Below, in pieces: positions 1-11,643 of a DNA stretch of 64,000 nt. Made by a program: the position numbers and the translations under genes. The notes below the pieces were generated by a model. That model was given only the letters and a program-made list of their open reading frames with translations. It was not told where the DNA came from and made no database searches. Within the stretch, counting starts at the first letter, position 1; each line of letters starts with the position of its first letter. Origin of the DNA: Amphiura filiformis (taxonomy: Eukaryota; Echinodermata; Ophiuroidea; Amphilepidida; Amphiuridae); assembly GCF_039555335.1 (NCBI RefSeq), contig NC_092635.1, forward strand, positions 51,232,052 through 51,296,051, written 5' to 3'.

Positions 1-430
1 GTATGGATTTCAATTGGAATAGCCCTTTTTGTGAATTGCAAGCAGATAGTGCATCTTCAGGAACAGACTTATTCAACATATTGATAACACAAAACAAATG
101 TTTTTGAAACGTTTTGTTTTCATTTTGGTCGACCAGTTAAATGTATAGAGGTCATGGAAACGTTTATAAACATTTTGAAATAAAATACACTTCAAAAATG
201 TTTTTGAAATACTGTCGAAGTGTTAATGAATTTTTTCTTTTGCAAAATGTTGTTTTTTTCCAAAATAATATTTTGTCAACACTTAATAAATAAGTGTTTG
301 CAGCAAATTAAAAAAATTATATAACGTTGATACTATTTTTAGGGCATGTATTTATAACCCAATATTTAAACGTGTTCGGGCAACCCTTTTCTAATCTTTT
401 ACAAAAACGTTCCGTGTTTGCAGGATGATA
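1..430. repeat. Diffuse AAAACGTTTT-rich repeat
   Basis: AT-rich sequence with repeated AAATGTTTTTGAAA and GTGTTTGCAG motifs. Similar motifs recur at about 5999-6160 and 44915-45140, where two copies begin CCCAGCAAACAC. Looks like a degenerate transposon family; borders are not clear here because the window starts inside it. Confidence 0.4.
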
Positions 431-998
431 TTTACTTACTGATACCTTTATTATAAGTTAAAAGTAGACCGATTCCGAAGTACATGTCTTCCGAGTAGAA
501 AAACCACATATGCAAAACTTGCGCGCATCTGCTCAACACAGGCCTAATTGGTAGTAAGCACGGGATTCCGTCGACGCATTTTTCGTTTTTGACAAAACTT
601 TTGCTGTTGATGGCTTGTAAAATAAACTTTCTTATAATCGTCGGACGGTTTCATAAAATATAAAACTTCTTCTTTCAAATAAGCCTGAATTCAATTATAT
701 CCAATGACGGGAACCGGTGGGCAATTTTGATTTCGTTTGGTCATTTTTTTCAAGCTTCAATGAGGACAGTGCCTGTTTTTGATGATTTTCTACGGGTTGC
801 CAGCGCTAAATTCATCAGCAAAATTAAACTATCTGTCAAATGTGAGGTCGTCGGACGGAATCAAAATCTACATAATATTCTCTTTCCAGTGATATAACAC
901 ACTTCGTGATTGGTTCATGGGAAGAGGTGGGCAAAACATGTCCAATCACGAGGACCGTGTCTCCAGGGTTGCCAAACCCGCGATTTGGTAGCCCAATT
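431..998. other. Spacer without recognised gene
   Basis: No ORF with family resemblance and no clear repeat structure seen. Confidence 0.4.
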
Positions 999-1190
999 GG
1001 GCGACTTTTGAAGATTTTCCCCGCGACTTCTGACAATTTCCTGTCCCATAGAAACCAATGGTTAAGAAAAAAATTGGACGACTTTTCAACATTGTCTCCC
1101 GCGACTTCCGATAGTTTCCTGTCCCATAGAAACCAATGGTAAAGAGAAAAATTGGGCGACTTTTCGATTATTTGACCCGCGATTCGGGCC
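999..1190. repeat. Minisatellite, 78-bp unit
   Basis: Two full units start at 1022 and 1100 (CGCGACTTC...CCCATAGAAACCAATGG...GGCGACTTTTC), with partial units on both sides. Units differ at several bases. Overlapping ORFs on both strands here are artefacts of the repeat. Confidence 0.75.
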
Positions 1191-2139
1191 ACAACACTTT
1201 ACGATACGGGGATGTGTTTGTCGACGCTATACTTCCTGCTATAGGCCAAACTCACTCTGTTTACGCTAATGTTTAGGACCCATTTGGACAAGTGAATGGT
1301 CCACTTATCTGAGCAGTGCTCATGCGCCGTGCAATTAGGTCGTCGTGTACAAAAAGGTCACACACACACTGAGTGTTGCAAACAAATAGCTAATGCACAA
1401 ATCAGGGCAAAAGTTTTCCATATGGTACCGATATCTGCCAAAAAAAACCCCGTTTAAACTGGTACAAGAAATAGCAACAATTTGTCATTGTCTACTGTAG
1501 GATCAAAAGGTTATGCCATTGTTTTTACCTCTAAATGAAATCTGTGAAATAACAATTAATATGTTTCCCACGATTTTGTTTTCAGACATGATTGTTACGT
1601 TCCAGTGATTCAGCCGGTGAACAATCTTTCCAAACCAAACGGTACCTGTTAAGAGACCGCTGGGTAGGGGATGATATTGGAGCTATGATGCCACTGATGT
1701 GGATCTTTATGATCTAGATCACTTGTATCTGGATTTGGATGATTCTGTCAAGAGAGATGCCAACTAGATGGCTCCAATATAATGAGGAAGACAACGACAA
1801 CCAGCTAGTATCACATGATGTAGATCAGTTCGATGTCTACCATTGTCAGTATGTCAATGGATTTAGATGGCAGAATTGAGAACAGCAGAAGAGATCTCGT
1901 GAGCTGTTCCTGATGTTAACTCTCTTCACGCGGGTGTCGACTGCAGACGACATGTTTCAAAAAAAAATTCAAAATTCAAAAATTTCAGAAATGTAAATTT
2001 TCATTACAATATTTGGAATCAGCATGAAAAATGCATTGAAATGAGTACAAACAAGCCCAGTATTGATTCAGTAATTTAAAGATACCTCTTGATATTTTGA
2101 GAAAATATTTCAAAATTTGAACTTTTTCCATTCAAGCGC
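1191..2139. other. Spacer; weak coding-like stretch at 1680-1830
   Basis: Around 1690-1780 one frame reads VDLYDLDHLYLDLDDS before stops. It is acidic and protein-like but short and broken. No family recognised. Confidence 0.25.
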
Positions 2140-2379
2140 ATGGCTAGCACGGAGAGCATTAAGATCATACTACGGAAGGATAATCACGAGGAAGAGAGCA
2201 GTACTCTGCATTATGTTAAAAGACCGCTTCCAAAACGTTACGATGGGATTAATTTTGATTGCACGATTGTGTCAGCTTATTTATGGAGTTTGTGGATTAT
2301 TAACAAAAATCCACAACCAAATTTACATTGTTTTGGAATGGTCTTTTTTAAGGGTCTTTATTTTACAACTTCGTCCTAA
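2140..2379 (+). CDS. Unrecognised small ORF, 79 aa
   Basis: MASTESIKIILRKDNHEEES begins in a good start context (GCGCATGG) and is followed by a charged stretch, LHYVKRPLPKRYDGINF. Composition over the first 45 residues looks protein-like, while the tail is hydrophobic and less convincing. A second frame over the same span is also open (2117-2395). I recognise no domain. It may be a lone exon or an accidental ORF. Confidence 0.2.
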   Translation: MASTESIKIILRKDNHEEESSTLHYVKRPLPKRYDGINFDCTIVSAYLWSLWIINKNPQPNLHCFGMVFFKGLYFTTSS

Positions 2380-2399
2380 ACATCAAAAAACTTAAAAGT

Positions 2400-4777
2400 T
2401 AGAACTCTTTCTTATCCCCTACGTTGGCAATTCTTAAGGACTTATAACATAAAGTTAACATTTTTAGTATTAAGCAAGTAGAAAAAAGCACAAGAAATTA
2501 GTACTATACATTGATGTAATATTTAGTGATATCAACTTTAAAATACTTTTAAGTTTTGTTTTTTTTTAAATAAATTTCTGTTTCTGTATAAACCTTTAGT
2601 TAAAACCTTTTAGTGCCATGCATCTAAAAGTATAAATTATCATGAATATTTTGCGGACACCCCTGCACATTATATAACAGTATTTACAACTATAGGAGTA
2701 AGGACCCCAGGTGGTTGTCACCCCTACCTAAAGCGGTTATCAGAACACCCTACGCACATGATAATGAGTGACGTGGGAATATCAGTATCGAAAAGTGATA
2801 TAATCGTATAAACACCTCGCTACTGTCGGTTCCGAACTAATCACACGTCTGCTCGTTTACGTATACTTTAGGCCTTAGCGTTTCTAACCATATAGCGGTG
2901 AATGGGTGATATAACAAAATTGCAATTGAGACTAAAGAATATGTTGTAGATATAAATTTATAATCATTTATTTGTGTATTATACTGACTTTTTTTATACA
3001 TTTATTTGAAATTATTTTAATATTACCATTGGAACCAGGTTAAGTATAAATTACAGATATATAATTGTTGCATATTTACAAACTAATTTTAATTTATTTG
3101 AATATGTAATAGGCCTATATCTAAAGTTACGCAGAACAGGGCACTGTACCAAAATATATACAAACCATTAAGATATTAATAAATTATAACTTCTTGCATA
3201 ACGCACAAATTTGGTTGATACAGACGTCAGCTTGAAAAAAAATATTTCGACGTTTAAAAAAAAAAGTCTTTTTCAGTTGGTGGGATAATTCCGTGTACGT
3301 GACCTTTTGAGGAACCATATTTATACTCTATTCTGTTCTTGTCATCCTATAACGACAAGAAATTCTTTAAAAAAACACCCAACTCGTTATTGTTATAGTA
3401 TTCTTATAAATATAATTTTTCACTTCACGTGTTTTCATGTTATATTATTTATTATCAATATTTTGATAAACCTAGTAAATATCACGAGTATATACCGAAT
3501 TTGTACAATACAAATTAGAAAACTGTATAAACACACGATTAGGCTGTGGGCAGTCAATTGTGAGTTTCCCGTCACATTTTCTAGAAACAAGCGAGGCAGC
3601 ATTTTCATTATTCACTATTTAGATTAGGTCTAAGCTTTAATTTGTTTTAACAAAATGTAAGCGCTATACTGTCTGAAGTCAGAGGATGATTTAAGGAAGC
3701 TCCATCATGCACTGCAAACGTGTTATCACTAGAGTTTCAACTGCCACTTAACTTGTCATTATTACTTTGTCGATTTCAGAACATAAGTGATGTATGCATA
3801 AAGGATAATTCACAATTCACATAATAGGTAACATAAAATGTGAAATCGACTAGCATTTTGAATGCGTTTTTATTGTAAATATATCAGTCCAACTTCAACC
3901 ATGCCCGTCAATGCAATGTGCGAGCAGTGGTATCATGTTCACTCATACAGCTGTGCTAACCGCAACGCAGTGGCGTGGTGGGAAGTGCTTAAATCATCCT
4001 CTGGTCTGAAGTGTAGACAACTAACAAAATATTGGTGTAACAAATGATGGTTTGGTAAAAATTTTAATTCTACATGCATTGAAGATCCATGAGATTTGAA
4101 CTGTTTGTTATTGTATGTAAAAGCAGTATTATGTATTATGACAGTATCATATCGAATTCAATGGGTCAAAATTTACACGAGGGCGGGTGACGGGAAACTC
4201 GAAATCGACTTTCATCAGCCTTAAACAGAGAACTGTTAAGAAGTATTGTAAATTTAGTATTTTGATTCGTAAGCACATTATGAAAAGTCCATTATAACAT
4301 TGAAATATTTTCGGAATAAGTTTTTCGAACTGTGAAAATGTGATATTTGATATATTGGAGAGGTAGTTATTTCTTCATACAATTGTTATTAATTTTGTTG
4401 AAAAAATGTGTACAAAACTAAGAAGAGACATCGAGGGCGAATTCGTGAAGTGTTCTCTTAATATTGAGCCCAACATCCTTTGAATAATTTAAAAATTTGA
4501 AAACCTATTCGATTAGTAAAGACGTGACACATTTAGGTTTTTCTTACATCTCTTAAAGAATACCGGGTAAAATTTAGAATTTTAAAATCACTTTAAAGCT
4601 TAGCATATTACATCAAAATATTTAAAAAGCTACATTTTGTCGTGTTCTTTGTTTTGACATTTGACGAATGCGTAATTTGCACTTTGACATAATTTTTGAG
4701 ACCTTCGTGAATTTCTGGCCCTGATGTGTTTAGTAGATTTTTTAATCGTAATTAATGTTGATCTGTTCAAAGATCTG
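2400..4777. other. AT-rich spacer with short inverted repeats
   Basis: No gene recognised. GAGTTTCCCGTCAC at 3562 and GTGACGGGAAACTC at 4187 are inverted copies. GAGGATGATTTAA (3682) and TTAAATCATCCTC (3989) are another nested pair, so 3540-4215 may be an old foldback element. Confidence 0.35.
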
Positions 4778-4880
4778 TACAGGGTGTATCACAGAAAATA
4801 AAATATTAAAAATAGTAGGAACCCGTTCTTGTATATAAATTTTAGGCATACATCAAAATTAGTTTGCGATACACCCTGTA
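4778..4880. mobile_element. Short TA-flanked MITE, mariner-like
   Basis: Perfect 13-bp ends: TACAGGGTGTATC and GATACACCCTGTA. CAGGGTGT ends with a TA duplication are typical of Tc1/mariner relatives. About 100 bp, no coding capacity. Confidence 0.7.
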
Positions 4881-5280
4881 TGTTCATAGTGTCCATACAA
4901 TTTCAAAATTTATTTGCTTTGCATGTATATTTTGTAAAAGAAATTCTACGAATGTACCCAGAAAAGTCTAAAAAGGGGAAACCGAAAAATTAAGGTTAAT
5001 ACTTGTATCTGTACATTAATGACTACATCTGCTTTTACATTTTTTGTAAAAAAGAATAAATTGTTTCAAGTTAGAATCGTTGCAGCCTTACTGTTTACTT
5101 TATAATAATTCTGTTATAATCGTAGACTGGATCTTCTTACTTCCTCATGTTTTATTTTTATCATTTACTTATTATTTCAAAGATTTATTGAGTGTATTTC
5201 TAAAAAGAACAATGCGCTACAGAATAAAAATACATACAAACTACAAATGGCATATTAATTACACAGCAAAAATGTGATTT

Positions 5281-5998
5281 TCAAACACAAACCCCACCCC
5301 ACGCACCCCCTCACATATTCACCCCCACACGTGTAATCGCGTCCAAACGTGGACGCTGTTAAGGACCATGCAAACGTGGTCGTCTGAATCCGTACTCAAT
5401 CGACATACCGAGGACTTTTTCCGCCATTTTGTTTGTGTATTTTTGTGTGTATGGAATTTAACCTAGCAATTTCGGACGTTATTTCTTATATACCGATAGA
5501 GGTTGTATTTGTGGTCGTTTGCAGGCCTCCAGAAACCGAGGACGGTCCCCCATTGCAAGGTGGTCCGCGGGTTGAATGTGAAGTGCGAGTGTGTGTCCTC
5601 GTTTGCTGGCAAAAACAAACGCACCCCAACATATCCACCTCCCCATATCCACACCACACCGTACATACATCTACAACACACCCCAAATGAGCCCATTTCC
5701 CCACATATCCCACTACCTACTCGTATTCACCATTAAACGAGGACTTGTTTTTGAACCTACAACCATGGAGTTCTTTATTTTAATGACTTGAGTTGTCTTT
5801 CCTCATACAGCAATTCATTCGAGTTGCCATTGGAGTAGAATTAAAGGGAAAGGGAAACGGGTTTTATTCAGCTCCATCTGAAACTTGATTTGCCGCATCA
5901 CAAAACAGCAACCATACAACACGAGAACATCTATCCATGCTAACGAAATGGGTCACACCCTAGACTTCTCCGTAGTCCACTCTGGCTATTACCATTCC
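5281..5998. other. C-rich spacer with overlapping chance ORFs
   Basis: A stretch rich in CCCCAC and CACACC (5281-5740) opens several frames on both strands at once, a sign of composition rather than coding. TAGACTTCTCCGTAGTCCAC at 5962 recurs at 58125, so part is repeat-derived. Confidence 0.4.
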
Positions 5999-6289
5999 CA
6001 GCAAACACTTATGTTTTTGACATCGCAAAAGGTTATAGAAAAGGTTGCCAGAAAACGTTTAAATGTCGGGTTATATAAAGGGTATATAAAGGTATAAAAC
6101 GTTTTCATTCAAAAACATTTTTTGATAACTTACTGCAAACATTCTAACATATCGTTATTTAAAGCCTTAATATAAACTGCAAGTGTTTATTTTTAATGTT
6201 TTAAACTATTGTGCCATTGTATGTGTATTCTTGTCTCGTGAATAATAAAAGCTTGCTGATGAAATTAAAAAAAAATAAAAAAAAATACG

Positions 6290-6795
6290 ATGTTTTTACA
6301 GAATATACCTTTATTTTTTCAAAACCGATTTTTTTGGCATATTTGTAATACTTTCACATGTTCCAACCTACATCTATGAGCAAACTGTCAAATTCGCCCT
6401 ATTTGTAGCAAAACGGGATGATTTTCTGTTGGTCCGACATATTATCATAATTTTTCAGATTATGATATGTAGGAACGGTCACAAATCTTAATCTCCTACG
6501 AAGCCAGTTTGGTTACCATGGTTACGCTCTCTCCATACATGTGGAGGGAGCATAACCAAATTGGCTGCGTAGAAAACTAACTCTCAGGCCGCACTCGCCG
6601 TTCTAATCCAAAAAGTGCGAGATATTTCGAGTGATAGAGGTGAAGTTTATGATGTTGTTTCTTTGCAAATTTCCAATGTTTTTCGCGTCCAAATGTATTG
6701 GGAACTTTCATATTGATTACATATTATCATTTTGGAAGAAAAAAAGAAAAATCTAAAAATTTAAAAAGATCGTACATTAAGGCTTTAAGTGACAA
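6290..6795. mobile_element. Palindromic repeat related to 59200-59700
   Basis: Aligns in inverted orientation with 59200-59700. Shared landmarks are the AAATCATCCCGTTTT-type block, GTCCGACATATTATCAT, CCAGTTTGGTTAC and ATCGTACATTAAGGCTTTAA. The TTAA-ending termini hint at a TTAA-target transposon group, but the left border is worn. Confidence 0.6.
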
Positions 6796-7218
6796 AATAT
6801 TTGCCAATTTGTGTCCGTTACAATAGCTCATAATTTATTCGCCATCGCCAAAGTGGTTAAATCTTCCCCTATATATATTACCATCTTTGATGAAAGTTCA
6901 TGGAACCACCTCATATCATGATTTTGATAATATCATGATTACATGAGCAGCAGTATTAAAATATTGCGTGAGCATGAGCCTCGATATTTTACAGTTATCG
7001 CTACCTATATATCAGCATCTCTCCGCACAAACAAAGTCCATTAAAATTTGCATCATTATTACATGAGCAGCCTGGGATTTTACGCTGATCTCTCACGTCC
7101 GTCTAGCGTGTCATGTAATAATTTTGGCAAGTCTTGTTAAGATATTTATGAGGGAAGGACTGATTCCACGAAATAACGTAAGTATCGTTATCAAATATTT
7201 TAAAACTATACTCTAGAC

Positions 7219-7530
7219 CATGCAAGCCTTCTCAACCGGCGCGTTTTTTTTCACATAATTTTTTTGACAAAAAAGGGGTGAAAATACCAAATATGAGCCT
7301 TTAGAAAGCCTCAAAATCTCAGAGCTTCTGGGGGCGCTGCCCTGGACCCCGCGGCCGGGGCTTTAACACTGGACCCCTCCAGGGGCCATAAGGCAGGCCC
7401 CTGGACCCCACCCGATATGCGTTTAGTCGCGCACACGCTCCATCGCAAAATCCACCCTTAGCATGTTGGCACTTCATGATCACTAAAATTTCCCAGTTGG
7501 CACTTCAAATAAACTACTTGAGAAGGCCTG
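7219..7530. mobile_element. hAT-like MITE with 8-bp target duplication
   Basis: Flanked by exact CTCTAGAC at 7211-7218 and 7531-7538. Ends are CAAGCCTTCTCAA (inside 7222-7234) and TTGAGAAGGCCTG. The interior is GC-rich around 7330-7420 and has no ORF. Confidence 0.8.
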
Positions 7531-8219
7531 CTCTAGACCTACCAGTTCAAAATAGATCGAAAAAGCATATTTTAAACGTTATTCGTCATTATTTTCTAAA
7601 ATGTCATGACTACCATTCACCTATCAACTTTACCAGACCATCAACTTGAAAAGCCCGTGCTGGTGATATTCAAGTGACTGATCAAAAACCCTCAAAATCG
7701 AAATTCAATTGGTAAAAATAGGCTGTTGATTTTACATTTATCACACATGCCATGACAACAGAAGTAAGGCCCCTAAGAAACAAAAACCCACGCGGTCCAT
7801 ATCAAGGAGTGAGTGGGCTGGTTAGCTTTGTTCACAGTTAGCAAAGAAAATTAACTCCATATTTGACTATATTTTCAGATTTAAAATTGCAATTTTTTTC
7901 GCGCTTTGTTCCTTTTTTCATCATATAATTTTAGCCTTGAGCTGGTAGGTATTTTGGAGATGGATGTAGATATTCGTGAGAAAGCCTTACACATTAGTCT
8001 ATGTTTTGAAGAAAATAATCCGAAGACACTAAATATAAAAGACACTAAAAACTCCCCGTGTGAAGTCATTTTAACCTAAAAATAACGATGTTTTTCCGCG
8101 GCACGCTAAATTTATGTGCCACAGAACGTACAACATGTACAAATGGTAAAAATATGGACTTATATTAAACAAAATTCGTTTCTCAAATCTAAAAACAAAT
8201 TGTTGAAAATATAGGAACT
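7531..8219. other. Spacer without recognised gene
   Basis: Only a 62-codon chance ORF on the minus strand; no family resemblance. Confidence 0.35.
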
Positions 8220-8345
8220 TTACGATTTAGAAAAAAATTGTCTCACCGAGGATTAAAAATATTGTCACGCCCAGGTGTTAAAAATTGTGTTTGCTACACC
8301 GAGGTGCTAAAAATTGCTTCACAGCGGTGCTAAAAATAATATTAT
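8220..8345. repeat. Degenerate minisatellite, about 33-bp units
   Basis: Four imperfect units built on CACCGAGGTGCTAAAAATTG. Unit lengths vary. Confidence 0.55.
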
Positions 8346-8394
8346 CACGACCAGTCCCCAACTACCCAGCCCCCGACTTTGATATCTTATCTAA

Positions 8395-8642
8395 TGGTGC
8401 GTCCCTAATGTCTAAGCCACAGTGAGGCGATTTTTTCCTCACTAATGAGTAAAAAAAAAATTTCCCCACCCAACTCTGAATTAAAAAGGTATATATTAAA
8501 ATTGGAAAAAAAATCGCCTCCTTCGGCGGTTAAAAAAATCCGCCTTCGGCGGCGAATTTTTTTTGCCCCATTCGGCGGCAAAAAAAATCCGCCTGACCCA
8601 AACTCCCATGCCCCCCTGAGAATTAATTGGTGCGTCCCTAAT
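8395..8642. repeat. Block bounded by a 15-bp direct repeat
   Basis: TGGTGCGTCCCTAAT occurs exactly at 8395-8409 and 8628-8642. The enclosed 218 bp contain several short CCGCC/GGCGG palindromes separated by A runs. Could be an insertion with an unusually long target duplication, or a two-unit repeat. Confidence 0.5.
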
Positions 8643-8880
8643 ATTTTTTGACGATGTCGTCTGCTATTTCCACCAAGCGGTAATTCCCCAGATCATGTAA
8701 TCACGGCTCTCATGCAACTTCGATGCACGGGGGATTTATAAGCATGAATTTGGTATGTTTGTTTGATCTTTTTATTTTACCTGGTGGGGTTGGGTAGGTA
8801 GTATATATTTTTTTTATTTTCATATATGAATTGGTCTGGTAAACACAAAATTTTACCTTAATTTTGGGCTAACAATTAAT

Positions 8881-8923
8881 TATGTAAATGAGTTAAAGGA
8901 GGTTGCGTGAACATGTCGAGTAG
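8881..8923 (+). promoter_or_regulatory. Upstream motif of G1 shared with 15019-15061
   Basis: The 43-base segment differs from 15019-15061 at few positions (GAGTTAAAGGAGGTTGCG versus GAGTTGAAGGAGGTTACG, then TGAACATGT). It lies about 170 bases before the G1 start. It may be part of the promoter or 5' UTR; the second copy has no gene after it. Confidence 0.35.
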
Positions 8924-9093
8924 TTCATCTCTGGTAGTGTACAATGTATAAGGTCTTGGTCTTTGGTATTACCCCAGAATGCCAATTTTTTACTCCAGTT
9001 TAATAATTATTTGTAACAATATACATACATAATTATGCATATTTTTACTTCAGGTAATTTATAGTCAGGTTGGGACTAGTCTGCTAACCAAAC

Positions 9094-9300
9094 ATGGATG
9101 TTATATTTGGTCATTGTTGGCGATGTGAGAATGCCATCACACGAGAAGTGAATTGTCGTCAATGTGGTGTAGCCAAGTACTGTTCAGATACATGTTGTCG
9201 TCGAGATCAATACAGGCATCAGCCAGAGTGTGAGGAATGGAGACCAAAACAATGCAGTAATCCAACATGTACCAGCGATTCTCGCCAGTCATTAAAAGAG
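9094..9300 (+). CDS. G1 coding exon 1
   Basis: 69 codons holding the first MYND finger and the first cysteine pair (CSNPTC) of the second. The exon ends GAG and the donor is GTTAGA at 9301. Open reading continues to 9459, but that stretch loses all family similarity, so it is intron. Confidence 0.9.
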
Positions 9301-11577
9301 GTTAGAGAAGTAACCTTTAAAATATCTTTACTTGTATACGCGACATATTGTTGGGCTTTTCAGCATGCATGTTTTAACCGATATTTTGTAAAAAAAATGC
9401 GCACCGCCAAACGAACGCGGGCGGCAGCTCCGAGACATACTATTTGTTTGGCCTTATGAAAAGCTACTTTGTAGCGAGTACAAAGGGTTTTAGTTATTGA
9501 TTTTTAAAACAATGGCACTCCAATTTGAGCACCCCCTTTCTTCTATTAATGATGATAGCAAACTTAAAAGAAGGGAGAAAACCAGAAAATACCGTCCCTG
9601 TGAGATAATTAATGGTCCAACAAGTTCAGACTATATAACAAATTGTTTTCAGGAAAGATTTATGCATTGACCAAAGCTGAATACTCACGACTATGCTAAT
9701 TCGTGTATTTATTATCCGTTATCTCTTTATAGTGCACCTCGTGCAACGAAGCTTCATACTGCGGTAAAATTTGCCAAAAGGCACACTGGAAAGACCACAA
9801 ACACAAGTGTCGGGAACGCGCCCAAGAAATACGCATGAAAGGTGCAGCCCTACAGAGCTATTTTAAACAGCGGCGTGGCATTCCGTTGGCTGTTCCATAT
9901 TACTTCGGTAATACCCTAGCAGTCGATATGCTCAACGTTCAGGCAAATGAGTGCAGTTGTGAGCAGGAACCAGGTGACAAAGATCCTCTGAAAAGCGACT
10001 ACTTCATTTTATCAGCCGGTTGTGGTAATTTACGAAATTGGATCCATACGGTAGCGTCTCTACCAGCCGAGTTTTCAGGCAAGCTGCACACCTTTCTCAA
10101 TGATTTTGATCCGTTTGTGCAAGCCCGAAACGTGTTGCAGCTCTACATGATGGTCATGCACCGAGATGAAGATAATATTGCCACAAGTATCACAAATATC
10201 TATTACTCGCTTAAACTTTCTGCAAAGGACTACAACTTACTTGTAAATTGTCTGACGGCACTTCAAGATCTTACAGCCACTGGTTTGAATGAGATAACTG
10301 GAGGCGTCATACGACTTACAGATGCAGACATGGCTCCGATGAGAGAGGTATGGCAATCATGGCTAAATCTAGAATGCCGCAAAGGTCATCCCAACTACAT
10401 TGATCTTCACAAACAAAGGCAGGAAGGGTTTAGAAACTCCCCAGATGCAGCTGAAGGTATTAAAGTGTACAAGACAGAGCTTCCAGATGAGTTTGTGCAA
10501 TCGTATGACGATTATCTTGCAACTGGAAACTTCCAGCCACTTGGATCAAAACGTGACGATCTTCAATATGACAACCCAACGTTGACTGGCTACAGACATC
10601 CGTACCTTGGAGGTGTTGATATGGGCGAAGTACAGAGGATTCTCGCATCTCCGAAGAAGTTAGAGTTTGTATACTGTATTGAGGAGAATATGAATCCGTT
10701 TGGTTCATGGGATTATCTGAAAGTAAAGAAGAACCACTACCACATATCAATGATAGTTATGTTCCATGGATACATCACGGATCAGATACAACAAGTGTTG
10801 AAATGCTTAAAAGCTGGTCTTCTTACCGTTTCCTTTGTTGTATGGAATTGCCTCGAGCTATCTGTAAGACTTAATCCAGAACTGTGCAAAGTTGATCGCA
10901 TCTTTACGTCCAACATGGCGGACTACGCGGGAACACAGCCGTTGCTCAAAGTCATGACGCCTTACCTGAATCGAGGAAATAAATGCTCGGTGATTGTCAC
11001 TCAGTACCGGCATTGGTATGCGTTGTTTCCAGATGCGAGGATAACTAGTCCTGAAACTGCAGGCGAAGATCGAATTGAAGTCATGTCTAATTGCATAGCT
11101 GCAGCCGTGAAAGACACCCACATCGACACAAAGGAATCATCTTTGAACAATTCCAGGCTCATGAGTGTCGAGTGCAAGAAAGCAATGGCACGCGGATCGT
11201 TTTTCTTTCAAGAGTATTTCAACTACATGATTTACTTCGTCAATTACTTGAGAGCAGAGTATGTAGCATTCAACGAACCTCTTGAAGACGTCAGTGATGA
11301 GTTACGAAATGTTGTCAACATGCAGAACGCATTTGAGCATTTAGGATTAGGACGTGATGTAGCTTGCATTCCCAAAGCGGCATCACTGGGAGCCTCAACC
11401 ACCAAGCCGCTGCCACCGCCATCCTTTCAGGAGGTGAAACACACGGAAGGCTTGAAACTTCGTGATTTTAGGCGCGGAGAACTGAACAAAGTTGCTCCTT
11501 ATCGGTACCGTCGAAACGTACGTCGAGTAAACTTACTTCGTGGTATGCAGCGAATGTTGGAATGGTACATCCCATGA
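9094..11577 (+). CDS. G1: double-MYND / DUF4470-like protein, two exons, 683 aa
   Basis: Coding exons are 9094-9300 and 9733-11577; both junctions are phase 0. The first MYND finger is complete, with ligands C8, C11, C21, C24, C30, C34, H42 and C46. The second uses C54, C59, C70, C73, C79, C83, H91 and C95 and is split by the intron. A Rossmann-like core follows, with ILSAGCGNLRNW around residues 161-172 and LNDFDPFVQARN after it, then DRIFTSNMADYAGTQ and a C-terminal basic block containing YRYRRNVR. I assign the core to the DUF4470 family from memory of its motifs. MYND fingers usually bind proline-containing peptides, and the core could bind S-adenosylmethionine, but function is unknown. 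G1 differs from its paralogues by about 30 extra residues before the PPSFQEVK motif. The start has a good context (AACATGG). A polyadenylation signal follows 61 bases after the stop. Confidence 0.9.
9733..11577 (+). CDS. G1 coding exon 2
   Basis: 614 codons plus stop. The acceptor TCTCTTTATAG ends at 9732. The first codons read CTSCNEASYCGKICQ, the second half of MYND finger 2. The first ATG inside the exon is at 9835, but starting there would cut the finger, and the four paralogues use the same junction. Confidence 0.9.
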   Translation, partial: CTSCNEASYCGKICQKAHWKDHKHKCRERAQEIRMKGAALQSYFKQRRGIPLAVPYYFGNTLAVDMLNVQANECSCEQEPGDKDPLKSDYFILSAGCGNLRNWIHTVASLPAEFSGKLHTFLNDFDPFVQARNVLQLYMMVMHRDEDNIATSITNIYYSLKLSAKDYNLLVNCLTALQDLTATGLNEITGGVIRLTDADMAPMREVWQSWLNLECRKGHPNYIDLHKQRQEGFRNSPDAAEGIKVYKTELPDEFVQSYDDYLATGNFQPLGSKRDDLQYDNPTLTGYRHPYLGGVDMGEVQRILASPKKLEFVYCIEENMNPFGSWDYLKVKKNHYHISMIVMFHGYITDQIQQVLKCLKAGLLTVSFVVWNCLELSVRLNPELCKVDRIFTSNMADYAGTQPLLKVMTPYLNRGNKCSVIVTQYRHWYALFPDARITSPETAGEDRIEVMSNCIAAAVKDTHIDTKESSLNNSRLMSVECKKAMARGSFFFQEYFNYMIYFVNYLRAEYVAFNEPLEDVSDELRNVVNMQNAFEHLGLGRDVACIPKAASLGASTTKPLPPPSFQEVKHTEGLKLRDFRRGELNKVAPYRYRRNVRRVNLLRGMQRMLEWYIP

Positions 11578-11637
11578 AGCTCATCTTTCATCAATAAGAA
11601 TGACTAATTATGACGTGATTTCTACATACTATTGAAA

Positions 11638-11643
11638 AATAAA
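11638..11643 (+). promoter_or_regulatory. Polyadenylation signal of G1
   Basis: A canonical AATAAA hexamer lies 61 bases after the G1 stop codon. It is the only clean signal close to the end of G1. Confidence 0.5.

Noticed and set aside
5433-5791. Several overlapping ORFs on both strands
   Set aside because: All arise from one C-rich, stop-poor stretch; none has family resemblance.
9301-9459. Extension of the G1 first exon to a 121-codon protein
   Set aside because: The extension has no similarity to paralogues and a good donor plus conserved acceptor define the exon end at 9300.
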